Assembly: GCA_964633825.1 (NCBI GenBank)
Contig: CAZWHE010000082.1
Span: 1-17,040, forward strand
Length of the DNA stretch: 17,040 nucleotides
Direction of reading: 5' to 3'
DNA from: CAZWHE01 sp964633825
Lineage (GTDB): Bacteria > Planctomycetota > B15-G4 > CAYZWU01
How positions within the stretch are numbered: position 1 is the first letter of the stretch; each line of letters opens with the position of its first letter. Shown piece after piece: positions 8,713 through 15,507 of the stretch. The notes under the pieces are model-generated. The model saw only the letters and a program-made list of their open reading frames with translations. It had not been told where the DNA came from and made no database searches. The position numbers and the translations under genes are program-made.

Positions 8713-8750
8713 CATATGCAACGCCGCTCGTAAAGTCGGCGCTGCATATG
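8713..8750. repeat. Inverted repeat upstream of the phosphatase gene
   Basis: Arms at 8713-8726 and 8737-8750 are complementary at 13 of 14 positions around a 10-nt loop, and both begin or end with CATATG. Read on the - strand the one mismatch becomes a G-U pair, so the transcript of the comF-to-phosphatase strand folds into an unbroken 14-bp hairpin. No T run follows on either strand, so it is not a standard terminator. It could stabilise or cleave the mRNA between comF and the phosphatase gene, or be a leftover of a small repeat element. Confidence 0.8.
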
Positions 8751-8805
8751 AATATCATACATCTCTGTTCATTCCATGACAATTTCGGCATGTCCGAGCA
8801 GAAGA

Positions 8806-9528
8806 TCATGTCGCGGCCGCTGCTCCCGTCACGCGGGAGGCGCCACCGTCAAGAAGCGCTGAAGCACACAGGTCGAGGGTTGACAGCGTCGATACCACAT
8901 CATCCACGAGAAGGATATGGAGCCCCTCGGCTCTTCGTGAAAGAACTCGGCGGCGCAGTTTTCTTGTCGGCCGGAACGCGCCGAGCAGATTGGAGCGACG
9001 TGCCCCGCTCCCGACCCTTCCCTGAGCGGCCGTGTAGCGCACGCGCTTGACAAGGCCGCCGTGAAAAGGACTTCTCATTTCAGCGGCGACGTTTCTGGCG
9101 ATCAATTCGGCCTGGTTGTATCCACGGATTAATCTCCGCCAGGGATGAAGCGGCACTGCCGTGATCATGTCCGGGCGTTTTCCGGAGAGCGCTTGCCGCG
9201 CACCGAGAAGGGCCAGACGTCCGAGCGGATAAGCCGCCCCGCGATCCCGTGAGAACTTCAAACGGTACACGAGATCACGGACAGCACCGGAGTATGCCGC
9301 CCCGGCGGCGCAACGGTAAAGAGAGAGATCCAATCCCCGGCAGCGACGGCAACGTGCGGCGCCATCCGGCCGAACACCGCGTGTCTCGCCGCAACATTGG
9401 CAGACATTTCCCCCGGTGAGACGGACCGTCCGAAGGCATTCCTTTCACAACAAGCCCGCCACCGGGATTTCATTGTCAACGGGTGAACGACCGCAGGCAA
9501 AACAAGATCGGGGGAGAAAAAGGTTCAT
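8806..9528 (-). CDS. comF: ComF/GntX-family phosphoribosyltransferase-like protein with an in-frame TGA at a conserved Cys (candidate selenoprotein)
   Basis: Read from the ATG at 9528, the frame gives MNLFLPRSCFACG..., meets TGA at 9445-9447 (codon 28), then continues KECLRT...CQCC...CRRC...CAAG and on to the end, 240 residues in all, the normal ComF length. ComF proteins have four zinc pairs in this region (CxxC, CxxC, CxxC, CxxC), and the TGA replaces the first Cys of the second pair, giving UKEC. The phosphoribosyltransferase half follows: PLHPWRRLIRGYNQAELIA (about 126-144) and ILLVDDVVSTLSTL (205-218), where the usual DDVxTTGxT loop is altered to DDVVSTLST. Without read-through only a TTG start at 9333 or another internal codon is available, which would lose the zinc pairs. 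ComF helps bring in single-stranded DNA during competence; GntX relatives act elsewhere. It is either a selenoprotein or a nonsense mutant. In-frame ATGs also exist at 9555 and 9570. Confidence 0.8.
9408..9434 (-). promoter_or_regulatory. Possible bacterial SECIS-like hairpin just after the comF TGA
   Basis: Two small hairpins can form downstream of the TGA. One is CGGA/TCCG with a CGG loop whose first base is 17 nt after the TGA and whose second base is G. The other has TTC/GAA, a 3x3 internal loop and CGGT/ACCG around a 7-nt loop starting 21 nt after the TGA. Bacterial SECIS elements lie inside the coding region at about this distance and usually have a G at the start of the apical loop; the first hairpin fits that better. 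Both are short, and such stems occur by chance in GC-rich sequence, so this is weak support. Confidence 0.25.
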
Positions 9529-9633
9529 CACCTCTTCGGAGAACGAAATAAACATGTTCTTGGAAATCATACCGGTTCAGACGGATTGCGGCCGGCCCGG
9601 TTACACGTGTCGGCTGAATGAAGATCGGTGGGG

Positions 9634-10281
9634 CTAGCGGATTCGCGGAGGGGTCGCCGGATGCACATTTTCCGCGGAGCCCGGCTTCTGAGACCTGAGC
9701 GAATCCGAACGTTCAGAGCGGGAAGCCTTTGATTTCTCGCTGTCCGAGGCGATATGCAGAGCTTTTTTGATTTTCAGGACATAGTCTTCGATGGAGTCAT
9801 CTTTGTTTCGGGGGATCTTGAGAAGCCCGCCGATCTCCTTGGCGACTTCGGCATTCTTCACAAGCTCCCACTCGTGTTCACGGAAGAAATCGATCATCAG
9901 GCGTTTGAAGGTGACACGGGTCCAGCACAACTGGACTATTTTCAAGATGACCGTAAGCACGACCGTCGATATTACGAGAACGATGGCAATGGAAAGAAGG
10001 TTGGGCTCGATAATATCGGAACTGCCTCCCGCTTTGTTCTTCGCCAGAATATCCCAAACCTGGATGATGAATCCGGCAATGAGAAATGTAAATCCGATAT
10101 AGACCTGAACCTTGTTGAGGACATATTCCCTGACTTTTCGGAGCGGGTATGTCTTCTCCACGCCAAAACATTCGTGAAGAACCCTCCTCGTCCTCTTGAA
10201 GGTAATACTCCCGGCAAGGAAGAACACTCCCACAATATTCAGGGTCAAACCGACTACACGCCAGTCGAGGGCTTCAAGCAT
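9634..10281 (-). CDS. Membrane protein with three predicted helices, function unknown
   Basis: The product has 215 residues from the ATG at 10281, which has AAAGGG 7 nt upstream. A GTG at 10287 is in frame but sits too close to that site. Hydrophobic segments at about 8-27, 58-77 and 95-118 read as membrane helices. The segments between are basic (SITFKRTRRVLHECFGVEK, LNKV). The C-terminal 95 residues are soluble and helical, ending in a Ser/Arg/Lys/Pro-rich tail (SEKSKASRSERSDSLRSQ) that is probably disordered. I see no enzyme motif and do not recognise the family. It is the first gene of the four-gene - strand run, 105 nt before comF, and diverges from gatC. Confidence 0.75.
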   Translation of the reverse strand: MLEALDWRVVGLTLNIVGVFFLAGSITFKRTRRVLHECFGVEKTYPLRKVREYVLNKVQVYIGFTFLIAGFIIQVWDILAKNKAGGSSDIIEPNLLSIAIVLVISTVVLTVILKIVQLCWTRVTFKRLMIDFFREHEWELVKNAEVAKEIGGLLKIPRNKDDSIEDYVLKIKKALHIASDSEKSKASRSERSDSLRSQKPGSAENVHPATPPRIR

Positions 10282-10483
10282 TGTCACACCCTTTAATCAG
10301 ATTCTGTCGGACCCGGTCTTCCATACAGAACAGCACACAGTACTCCCCGGAAAGGACGAGAAAATCTTTCGGCGGAAGCCGTCTCGGTTCTCTCGACGAA
10401 TCATACAGATCTGGCTGGACTTGACAACCACAATCTGATCCAATATTCCCTTATTCCTTTTCATTTATAAGCTTAGGGTTTCT
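10282..10483. other. Divergent intergenic region between the membrane protein gene and gatC
   Basis: This 202-bp stretch has no gene. It holds the ribosome site of the - strand membrane protein gene (next to 10281), a good promoter candidate for gatCAB at 10421-10449, and the gatC ribosome site. I see no - strand promoter that I can defend, and no long repeat. Confidence 0.5.
10421..10449 (+). promoter_or_regulatory. Sigma-70-type promoter candidate for gatCAB
   Basis: A perfect -35 hexamer TTGACA (10421-10426) is followed 17 nt later by TATTCC (10444-10449), which matches the -10 consensus at its first three bases only. Transcription would start near 10456, leaving a leader of about 28 nt with AGGG just before the gatC ATG. 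The exact -35, ideal spacing and position before the operon support it; the poor -10 limits confidence. Confidence 0.5.
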
Positions 10484-10780
10484 ATGAGGCCGAAGATGAA
10501 CAACAGAAAATGGATTCTCAAGGCGGCTGAGCTGGCTCATCTCGATCTCACTGAAGATGAAATCATCCAATACACCCAACAACTGGGAAGGATCCTCGAA
10601 CATTTCTCTCGCATCGATTCCGTGGAAACCGAAGAGATCGAACCGGCCGTTCACGCGCTGGATCTGCTGGGTCCGCTCCGTAAAGACACAGAGACCGAGT
10701 CACATGCGAGGCATGAAATGATGTCGAATACCGAGCATGAATCAGATGGATTCTATTCAGTCAGGAAGATCATCGAATGA
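10484..10780 (+). CDS. gatC: Glutamyl/aspartyl-tRNA amidotransferase subunit C
   Basis: The product has 98 residues, as expected for GatC, the small subunit that wraps around GatA and holds it to GatB. The family pattern is clear: AAELAHLDLTEDEIIQYTQQLGRILEHFSRIDSVETEEIEPAVHAL (usual form: AxLARLxLxexE, then vxxLdtegvePxxh). The C-terminal part (LRKDTETE...) matches the LReD segment. Two starts compete: ATG 10484 with AGGG 5 nt upstream, and ATG 10496 with GAGG 6 nt upstream, which would give 94 residues. Its end overlaps the gatA start in ATGA (10777-10780), so the two are translationally coupled. First gene of the gatCAB operon. Confidence 0.93.
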   Translation: MRPKMNNRKWILKAAELAHLDLTEDEIIQYTQQLGRILEHFSRIDSVETEEIEPAVHALDLLGPLRKDTETESHARHEMMSNTEHESDGFYSVRKIIE

Positions 10781-12270
10781 AAATCCCTTTCAGCGCCGCC
10801 GAAATCGCCGAGCTCAGCCTCAAGGGGAAATTGAGCCCCATTCAAGTCGTTGAGGAGACTTTCAAACGGATCGAGGAAGCAGAATCCTCGGTGGGCGCTT
10901 TCCTTCATCTTGACAAGAAATGGGCCCTCGCACAGGCAAGGCATCTCGAAGCAAAGGGACCACCTGGAAAACCGGATGAAGAAAGAAATCTTCTCTTCGG
11001 CGTTCCCGTGGCCGTCAAGGACAACATCTGTGTGAAAGAGATGCCGGCCACATGCGGCTCAAGAATTCTCGAAGGGTATCGGCCCGTCTACAACGCCACG
11101 GTCATCGAGCGCATAATGAACAGGGGCGCCGTTGTTGTCGGGAAAACGAACATGGATGAGTTCGCAATGGGGTCGTCCACTGAAAACTCCGCTTTTAAAC
11201 CGACTCTCAACCCTTGGGGGAAGGACCTCACTCCAGGCGGCTCATCGGGAGGCTCGGCCGCGGCTGTTGCCGCTCATGCCGTACCCCTGGCTCTCGGCTC
11301 GGATACGGGCGGATCGATCAGGCAGCCCGCCGCCTTCTGCGGGATTGTGGGATTCAAGCCGACATACGGAACGGTTTCCCGTTACGGCCTGATCGCCTTT
11401 GCTTCATCACTCGACCAGATCGGTCCTTTCTCAACGAATGTCCGCGACACGGCAATGCTCTTTCAGGCGATCAGCGGTCATGATCATCGAGACTCCACGT
11501 CGATTCCCGGCCCCGCACCCGATGTGCTTTCAGACATCGAGAACGGAATCGAGGGGCTCAGAGTCGGCATCCCTTCACAATACATGGATGGTAAAATCGA
11601 ACCCACCGTGCTGAAAGAAGTCCTGAAAACTCTCGACATACTCAAAAACCTGGGTGCCCTCCTTGTTGAAATCGATCTCCCCCATTCGGAGTACGCCATC
11701 CCGGCTTACTACCTCTTGGCCACCTCGGAAGCTTCGTCGAATTTAGCCCGGTACGATGGTGTCCGGTACGGCCCCCGGATCGATGGAAAGGACTTCAGAG
11801 CCTCCTTCAAAGCGACTCGTGACAACCTGTTCGGCCCTGAGGTCAAAAGACGCATCATACTCGGCACCTTCGCACTGAGTGCGGGGTATTACGATGCCTA
11901 CTATACAAAAGCACTCAAGGTCCGAAATCTCATCAGAGATGATTTTCAAAAAGCCTTTCAAAAAGTGGATCTGATCGCAGGACCTACAACACCGGCACAG
12001 GCTTTCGGCATGGGAGACAAGATCAACGACCCTTTGAAAATGTACCTCTGTGATGTTTTGACGACACCGGCTTCTCTGTCAGGAATTCCCGGTGTCTCCG
12101 TTCCTATCGGGCTTACGGAAAACGGACTGCCCGTGGGAATGCAGATCCTCGGTCCGCCCCTCGGAGACGCCCTCGTTCTCAGAGCGGCACGGGCTCTCGA
12201 AATAAACAGAAAAGAAAAGCACTTTCGCTCGCCTGTGGCTGAAAGAGTTGAGATGAGACTCAATCCATGA
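10777..12270 (+). CDS. gatA: Glutamyl/aspartyl-tRNA amidotransferase subunit A
   Basis: The product has 497 residues and is the amidase subunit that frees ammonia from glutamine and feeds it to GatB, which converts Glu-tRNA(Gln) or Asp-tRNA(Asn) to the amide. The amidase signature GGSSGGSAAAVA begins at residue 154. The Ser-cisSer-Lys triad is complete: K81 in PVAVKDNI, S156 in the signature and S180 in DTGGSIRQPA. GKTNMDEFAMGSSTENSAF (122-140) and the C-terminal GIPGVSVPIG...GLPVGMQILG segment are typical. It overlaps gatC and gatB by four bases each (ATGA), so equal production of the three subunits is expected. Confidence 0.98.
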   Translation: MKIPFSAAEIAELSLKGKLSPIQVVEETFKRIEEAESSVGAFLHLDKKWALAQARHLEAKGPPGKPDEERNLLFGVPVAVKDNICVKEMPATCGSRILEGYRPVYNATVIERIMNRGAVVVGKTNMDEFAMGSSTENSAFKPTLNPWGKDLTPGGSSGGSAAAVAAHAVPLALGSDTGGSIRQPAAFCGIVGFKPTYGTVSRYGLIAFASSLDQIGPFSTNVRDTAMLFQAISGHDHRDSTSIPGPAPDVLSDIENGIEGLRVGIPSQYMDGKIEPTVLKEVLKTLDILKNLGALLVEIDLPHSEYAIPAYYLLATSEASSNLARYDGVRYGPRIDGKDFRASFKATRDNLFGPEVKRRIILGTFALSAGYYDAYYTKALKVRNLIRDDFQKAFQKVDLIAGPTTPAQAFGMGDKINDPLKMYLCDVLTTPASLSGIPGVSVPIGLTENGLPVGMQILGPPLGDALVLRAARALEINRKEKHFRSPVAERVEMRLNP

Positions 12271-13694
12271 ATTTCAAAACCGTCATCGGACTCGAAGTTC
12301 ACGTACAGCTGAATACGGTTTCCAAGCTTTTCTGCTCCTGCAAAGCCGGATTCGGCAAAGAACAGAACACGCTGACGTGCCCTGTCTGCACGGGACAGCC
12401 GGGTGCTCTTCCTGTATTGAATCTCCAGGCTCTGTATCAAACCGTTACGGCCGGCCTGGCCCTGCGGTGCCATATCTCGCCCCTGATCAGGTTCGACAGG
12501 AAAAACTATTTCTATCCCGACCTGCCCAAGGGATACCAGATCTCTCAGTTCGATGTGCCCGTTGGCACAAACGGTTATATTGAATTCGAGAAGAAGAGCG
12601 GCCGCTGCAAACGCATCGGAATTTCACACGTTCACCTCGAAGAAGACGCCGGAAAGGCCATTCACCTTGACCGACCGGCAATCAGCCTGATCGACCTGAA
12701 TCGAGCCGGCATTCCGCTTCTCGAGATCGTCAGTGACCCCGACATCAGATCGCCGGCGGAAGCCCGCTCATGCCTGATGGCAATCAAACAGCTTATGCAG
12801 TATATCGACGTATCGGAATGCGATATGGAAAAAGGATCCCTGCGCTGTGACGTGAACATCTCGCTTCTCCCCGTGGGACGGAAAAAACTCGGAGAGAAGA
12901 TTGAAATAAAAAACCTCAACTCTTTCAAGAATGTGGAAAAAGCCCTCTCCCATGAAGAAGAGCGCTTGAAAAATATCTTGGACAAAGGGGAAGGCGTCGA
13001 TCCTGAAACAAGGATGTGGAATGAAACAAGAAAGACTACGGTCACCATGCGCTCCAAGGAAGAAACTCATGACTACCGCTACTTCCCGGATCCCGATCTT
13101 CTGCCCGTTAAAATCCCGCGGAAATTCATCAAGAATATCCAAGCCTCTCTGTCCGAGCCTCCGCTTTTAAAAAAACAGCGTTTTATTACAGAGTACAATC
13201 TCAGCGCTCGTGGCGCCCGGTTTCTCACAGCCGACCGCTTGACCGCGGACTTTTTCGAAAACTGCGTTGCAGCATGCGGAGCACCTAAGGATGCGGCCAA
13301 CTGGATCCAAGGACCATTGATGAAGGAGATGAAAAAGCGCCGTGTCACGATCGACGGCCTCAATATTTCCCCAGCCCGTTTGGCGGAACTCATTTCAATC
13401 GTAAACAGCGGAAAAATCTCCCGACAATCAGCTCAGAAAATGATTCGCATCATAGCGGAAACAGGAAAATCCCCTGAAAAACTTGTCAGAGAAATGGAAT
13501 TGGAACAGGTCTCGGACCGAAGAACGATCGGAAAAATCGTGGACGATGTAATCGAAAAGAACAAGTGCATTGTCGAACAATACCGCCATGGAAAGAAGAA
13601 CGCATTAAACGCCCTCATCGGTCTTGTCATGAAGGCGACATCAGGAAAGGCCGATCCCGAAACGGTTCACGAGATATTCGAAGAGAAACTCTAG
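12267..13694 (+). CDS. gatB: Glutamyl/aspartyl-tRNA amidotransferase subunit B
   Basis: The product has 475 residues, a normal GatB length. This subunit binds the mischarged tRNA, activates its carboxylate with ATP and amidates it. The opening GLEVHVQLNT is the family signature. The zinc site is C23, C25, C38 and C41 (CSC...CPVC), followed by GQPGALPVLN. Then come RKNYFYPDLPKGYQISQFD, HLEEDAGK, DLNRAGIPLLEIVSDPD, RCDVNISL, EIKNLNSFKNVEKAL and DYRYFPDPDLLP. Residues about 385-475 form the YqeY-like tRNA-binding tail. Its TAG stop (13692-13694) is part of the CTAG that bounds the palindromic element downstream; the C-terminus itself looks intact. Confidence 0.98.
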   Translation: MNFKTVIGLEVHVQLNTVSKLFCSCKAGFGKEQNTLTCPVCTGQPGALPVLNLQALYQTVTAGLALRCHISPLIRFDRKNYFYPDLPKGYQISQFDVPVGTNGYIEFEKKSGRCKRIGISHVHLEEDAGKAIHLDRPAISLIDLNRAGIPLLEIVSDPDIRSPAEARSCLMAIKQLMQYIDVSECDMEKGSLRCDVNISLLPVGRKKLGEKIEIKNLNSFKNVEKALSHEEERLKNILDKGEGVDPETRMWNETRKTTVTMRSKEETHDYRYFPDPDLLPVKIPRKFIKNIQASLSEPPLLKKQRFITEYNLSARGARFLTADRLTADFFENCVAACGAPKDAANWIQGPLMKEMKKRRVTIDGLNISPARLAELISIVNSGKISRQSAQKMIRIIAETGKSPEKLVREMELEQVSDRRTIGKIVDDVIEKNKCIVEQYRHGKKNALNALIGLVMKATSGKADPETVHEIFEEKL

Positions 13695-13901
13695 CCCGGT
13701 TATTTCACGCGTTTCGTCACGAGGGGCTGCCAAGTGCGATGAGACAAGGCGCGTGAGCGAAAAGACCGTAGAGGTGTTTTTGACACCTTGAGGATCTTTT
13801 CGTTTCCGTGTATCGGGAACTTGTTCCCGATACACGCAGCAACGCAATATTCATCGCACTTGGCAGCCCCGCAATAGAAACGCGTGAAATAACCGGGCTA
13901 G
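13691..13901. mobile_element. MITE-like nested palindromic element between gatB and guaA
   Basis: The outer arms, 13691-13715 and 13877-13901, are perfect 25-nt inverted repeats, each bounded by CTAG. Treating CTAG as a 4-bp target duplication gives a 203-bp body with 21-bp ends. Inside is a second perfect stem of 20 bp (13723-13742 with 13851-13870), separated from the first by a 7/6 internal loop. The core holds two more hairpins. One pairs CGAAAAGA with TCTTTTCG (13758-13765, 13795-13802) around an inner AGGTGT/ACACCT stem. The other is a perfect 13-bp stem (13807-13819, 13824-13836) closed by a CTTG tetraloop. No credible gene is inside. It fits a non-autonomous element moved by a transposase elsewhere, or a large structured RNA. 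It may also act as a two-way terminator for gatB and guaA. I do not recognise a named family. Confidence 0.75.
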
Positions 13902-13919
13902 TGATGGTTCAGTCGGAAA

Positions 13920-15464
13920 TCATTCCCATTCAATCGTAGCGGGCGGCTTGCTCGATACATCATAAACAACGCGATTGACGCCCGACACTTCATTGATGAT
14001 GCGGTTGGAGATAATTGCCAGTAAATCGTTGGGGAGCCGGCACCAGTCGGCTGTCATGAAATCATCGGTCACCACAGCCCGGACGGCAACGACACGAGCG
14101 TAGGTACGCGAATCACCCATCACACCGACCGAATAAACGGGGAGAAGGACGGCGAAAGCCTGGGACGTCCGGTCATAATACCCTGCGTTGCGCAGCTCCT
14201 CGAGTAGTATTGCGTCGGCTTCCCGCAGAATATCGAGGTCTTCGCGGGTTACGCGGCCCGGAATTCTTACCGCAAGTCCGGGGCCCGGGAAAGGGTGGCG
14301 GCCCACGATCGAAGCCGGGAGTCCGAGGAGCCTGCCGATTTCACGCACTTCGTCTTTGAAGAGATTGCGCAGGGGTTCGACGAGCTCAAAGCCGAGCTCT
14401 CCCGGCAGCCCCCCCACATTGTGATGAGTTTTTATCGTTGCAGTCGGTCCGCCGTGGGCCGAGACGGATTCGATCACGTCGGGATAGAGCGTACCCTGGG
14501 CCAAATAACGAACACCCTTCATTTTCCGGGCGACATCTTTGAAAACTTCAATAAAGGTATGGCCGATACGGCGCCTCTTTTCCTCGGGATCGACGATATC
14601 GTGAATGGCGCTCAGGAATAACTCAGACGCATCAACGGGATGGAGTTTGATCCGGAAATGATCGCGGAAAGTGGAAATAACCTGCTCCGCTTCGTTTTTA
14701 CGGAGAAAACAGTTATCCACAAAGATGCACTCCAGGTCATCGCCGACAGCTTTGTGCAGGAGAAGGGCCGAAACCGACGAGTCAACGCCCCCTGAAAGAC
14801 CGAGAACAACTCTTTCGCCCCCGACTTGGTTCCGAATCTGATCCACGGCGATATCGATATAAGATGACATTTTCCAGTTCCCGCCGGCGCCGCAGATTCC
14901 ATACAGGAAATTACGCAGGATTTGCATACCACATTCGGTATGAGTCACCTCGGGATGGAACTGAAGACCAACGAAGCGGTCCTTTTCTCCGACAATGGCG
15001 GCGCAGGGGCAATTTTCCGAAGAAGCGACCGATTTATAGCCTTCCGGAAGAGCCTTGACCTGGTCGTCGTGGCTCATCCAAGCCACGGCTCTCTCCGGAA
15101 GATCGTTGAATATGGGTTGGCTGATATTGTGCCGGACATTCGTTCTGCCGTATTCACCGCCGCGATCCCCGGGAATAACTTCGCCTCCACGCAGACGCAC
15201 AACCTGCTGCATCCCGTAACAAATTCCCAGAATAGGCTTGCCCAATTCCAAGAGACGGCGGTTCAGTTCCGGAGCACCTTCTGCATAAACAGAATCAGGG
15301 CCGCCGGAAAAGATCATGGCGATCGGTTTTTCCGCCTCGATGTCGCTGGGATTCGCTCCGCACGGGTAAATCACGCTATAGACACCCAGCTCACGGACCC
15401 TTCTCGCAATAAGCTGGGTATACTGGGATCCAAAATCAACAACGACGACGGTCTGGAGTTCCAA
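13920..15464 (-). CDS. guaA: GMP synthase (glutamine-hydrolysing)
   Basis: The product has 514 residues and makes GMP from XMP, ATP and glutamine. Residues 1-195 are the class I glutaminase: nucleophile C82 in GICYGMQ, with H170 and E172 in QFHPEVTHT. The ATP pyrophosphatase begins at about 200, with its P-loop LSGGVDSS at 223-230. The C-terminal dimer domain (RIPGRVTREDLDILREAD) ends in the family's PPATIEWE. The start is a TTG at 15464, preceded 8 nt upstream by a near-perfect AGGAGGG, and no in-frame ATG is better placed. It is the second gene of guaB-guaA, 43 nt after the guaB stop. It converges on gatB across the palindromic element. Confidence 0.98.
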   Translation of the reverse strand: MELQTVVVVDFGSQYTQLIARRVRELGVYSVIYPCGANPSDIEAEKPIAMIFSGGPDSVYAEGAPELNRRLLELGKPILGICYGMQQVVRLRGGEVIPGDRGGEYGRTNVRHNISQPIFNDLPERAVAWMSHDDQVKALPEGYKSVASSENCPCAAIVGEKDRFVGLQFHPEVTHTECGMQILRNFLYGICGAGGNWKMSSYIDIAVDQIRNQVGGERVVLGLSGGVDSSVSALLLHKAVGDDLECIFVDNCFLRKNEAEQVISTFRDHFRIKLHPVDASELFLSAIHDIVDPEEKRRRIGHTFIEVFKDVARKMKGVRYLAQGTLYPDVIESVSAHGGPTATIKTHHNVGGLPGELGFELVEPLRNLFKDEVREIGRLLGLPASIVGRHPFPGPGLAVRIPGRVTREDLDILREADAILLEELRNAGYYDRTSQAFAVLLPVYSVGVMGDSRTYARVVAVRAVVTDDFMTADWCRLPNDLLAIISNRIINEVSGVNRVVYDVSSKPPATIEWE

Positions 15465-15472
15465 GTGATTCT

Positions 15473-15479
15473 CCCTCCT
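15473..15479 (-). promoter_or_regulatory. Strong ribosome binding site that decides the TTG start of guaA
   Basis: On the - strand this reads AGGAGGG, 8 nt before the TTG at 15464-15462. The protein sequence that follows (ELQTVVVVDFGSQYTQLIARR) is the conserved GuaA N-terminus, so the TTG is very likely the true start. Confidence 0.85.
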
Positions 15480-15507
15480 GTTCCAATACTAAAAACTAAT
15501 TCGAGAA

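Noticed and set aside
8635..8721. Longer phosphatase start at TTG 8721 or ATG 8715
   Set aside because: Both lie in a hairpin arm, lack a ribosome site and add a stretch with no domain similarity; ATG 8634 has GAGGA 4 nt upstream.
9445..9447. TGA read as tryptophan (alternative genetic code)
   Set aside because: TGA ends several intact genes here (cyclophilin, gatA, gatC, guaA) and Trp is encoded by TGG, so a code change does not fit.
9258..9500. 80-residue - strand frame overlapping the comF zinc region
   Set aside because: It is a shadow frame; the ComF cysteine pairs lie in the frame of 8806-9528.
13807..13836. LexA-type operator in the core hairpin (GAAC and GTTC halves)
   Set aside because: The halves are two bases apart instead of four, and the match is explained by the hairpin itself.
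13641..13847. 68-residue - strand frame inside the palindromic element
   Set aside because: It crosses the end of gatB and the stems of the element, and shows no protein-like composition.
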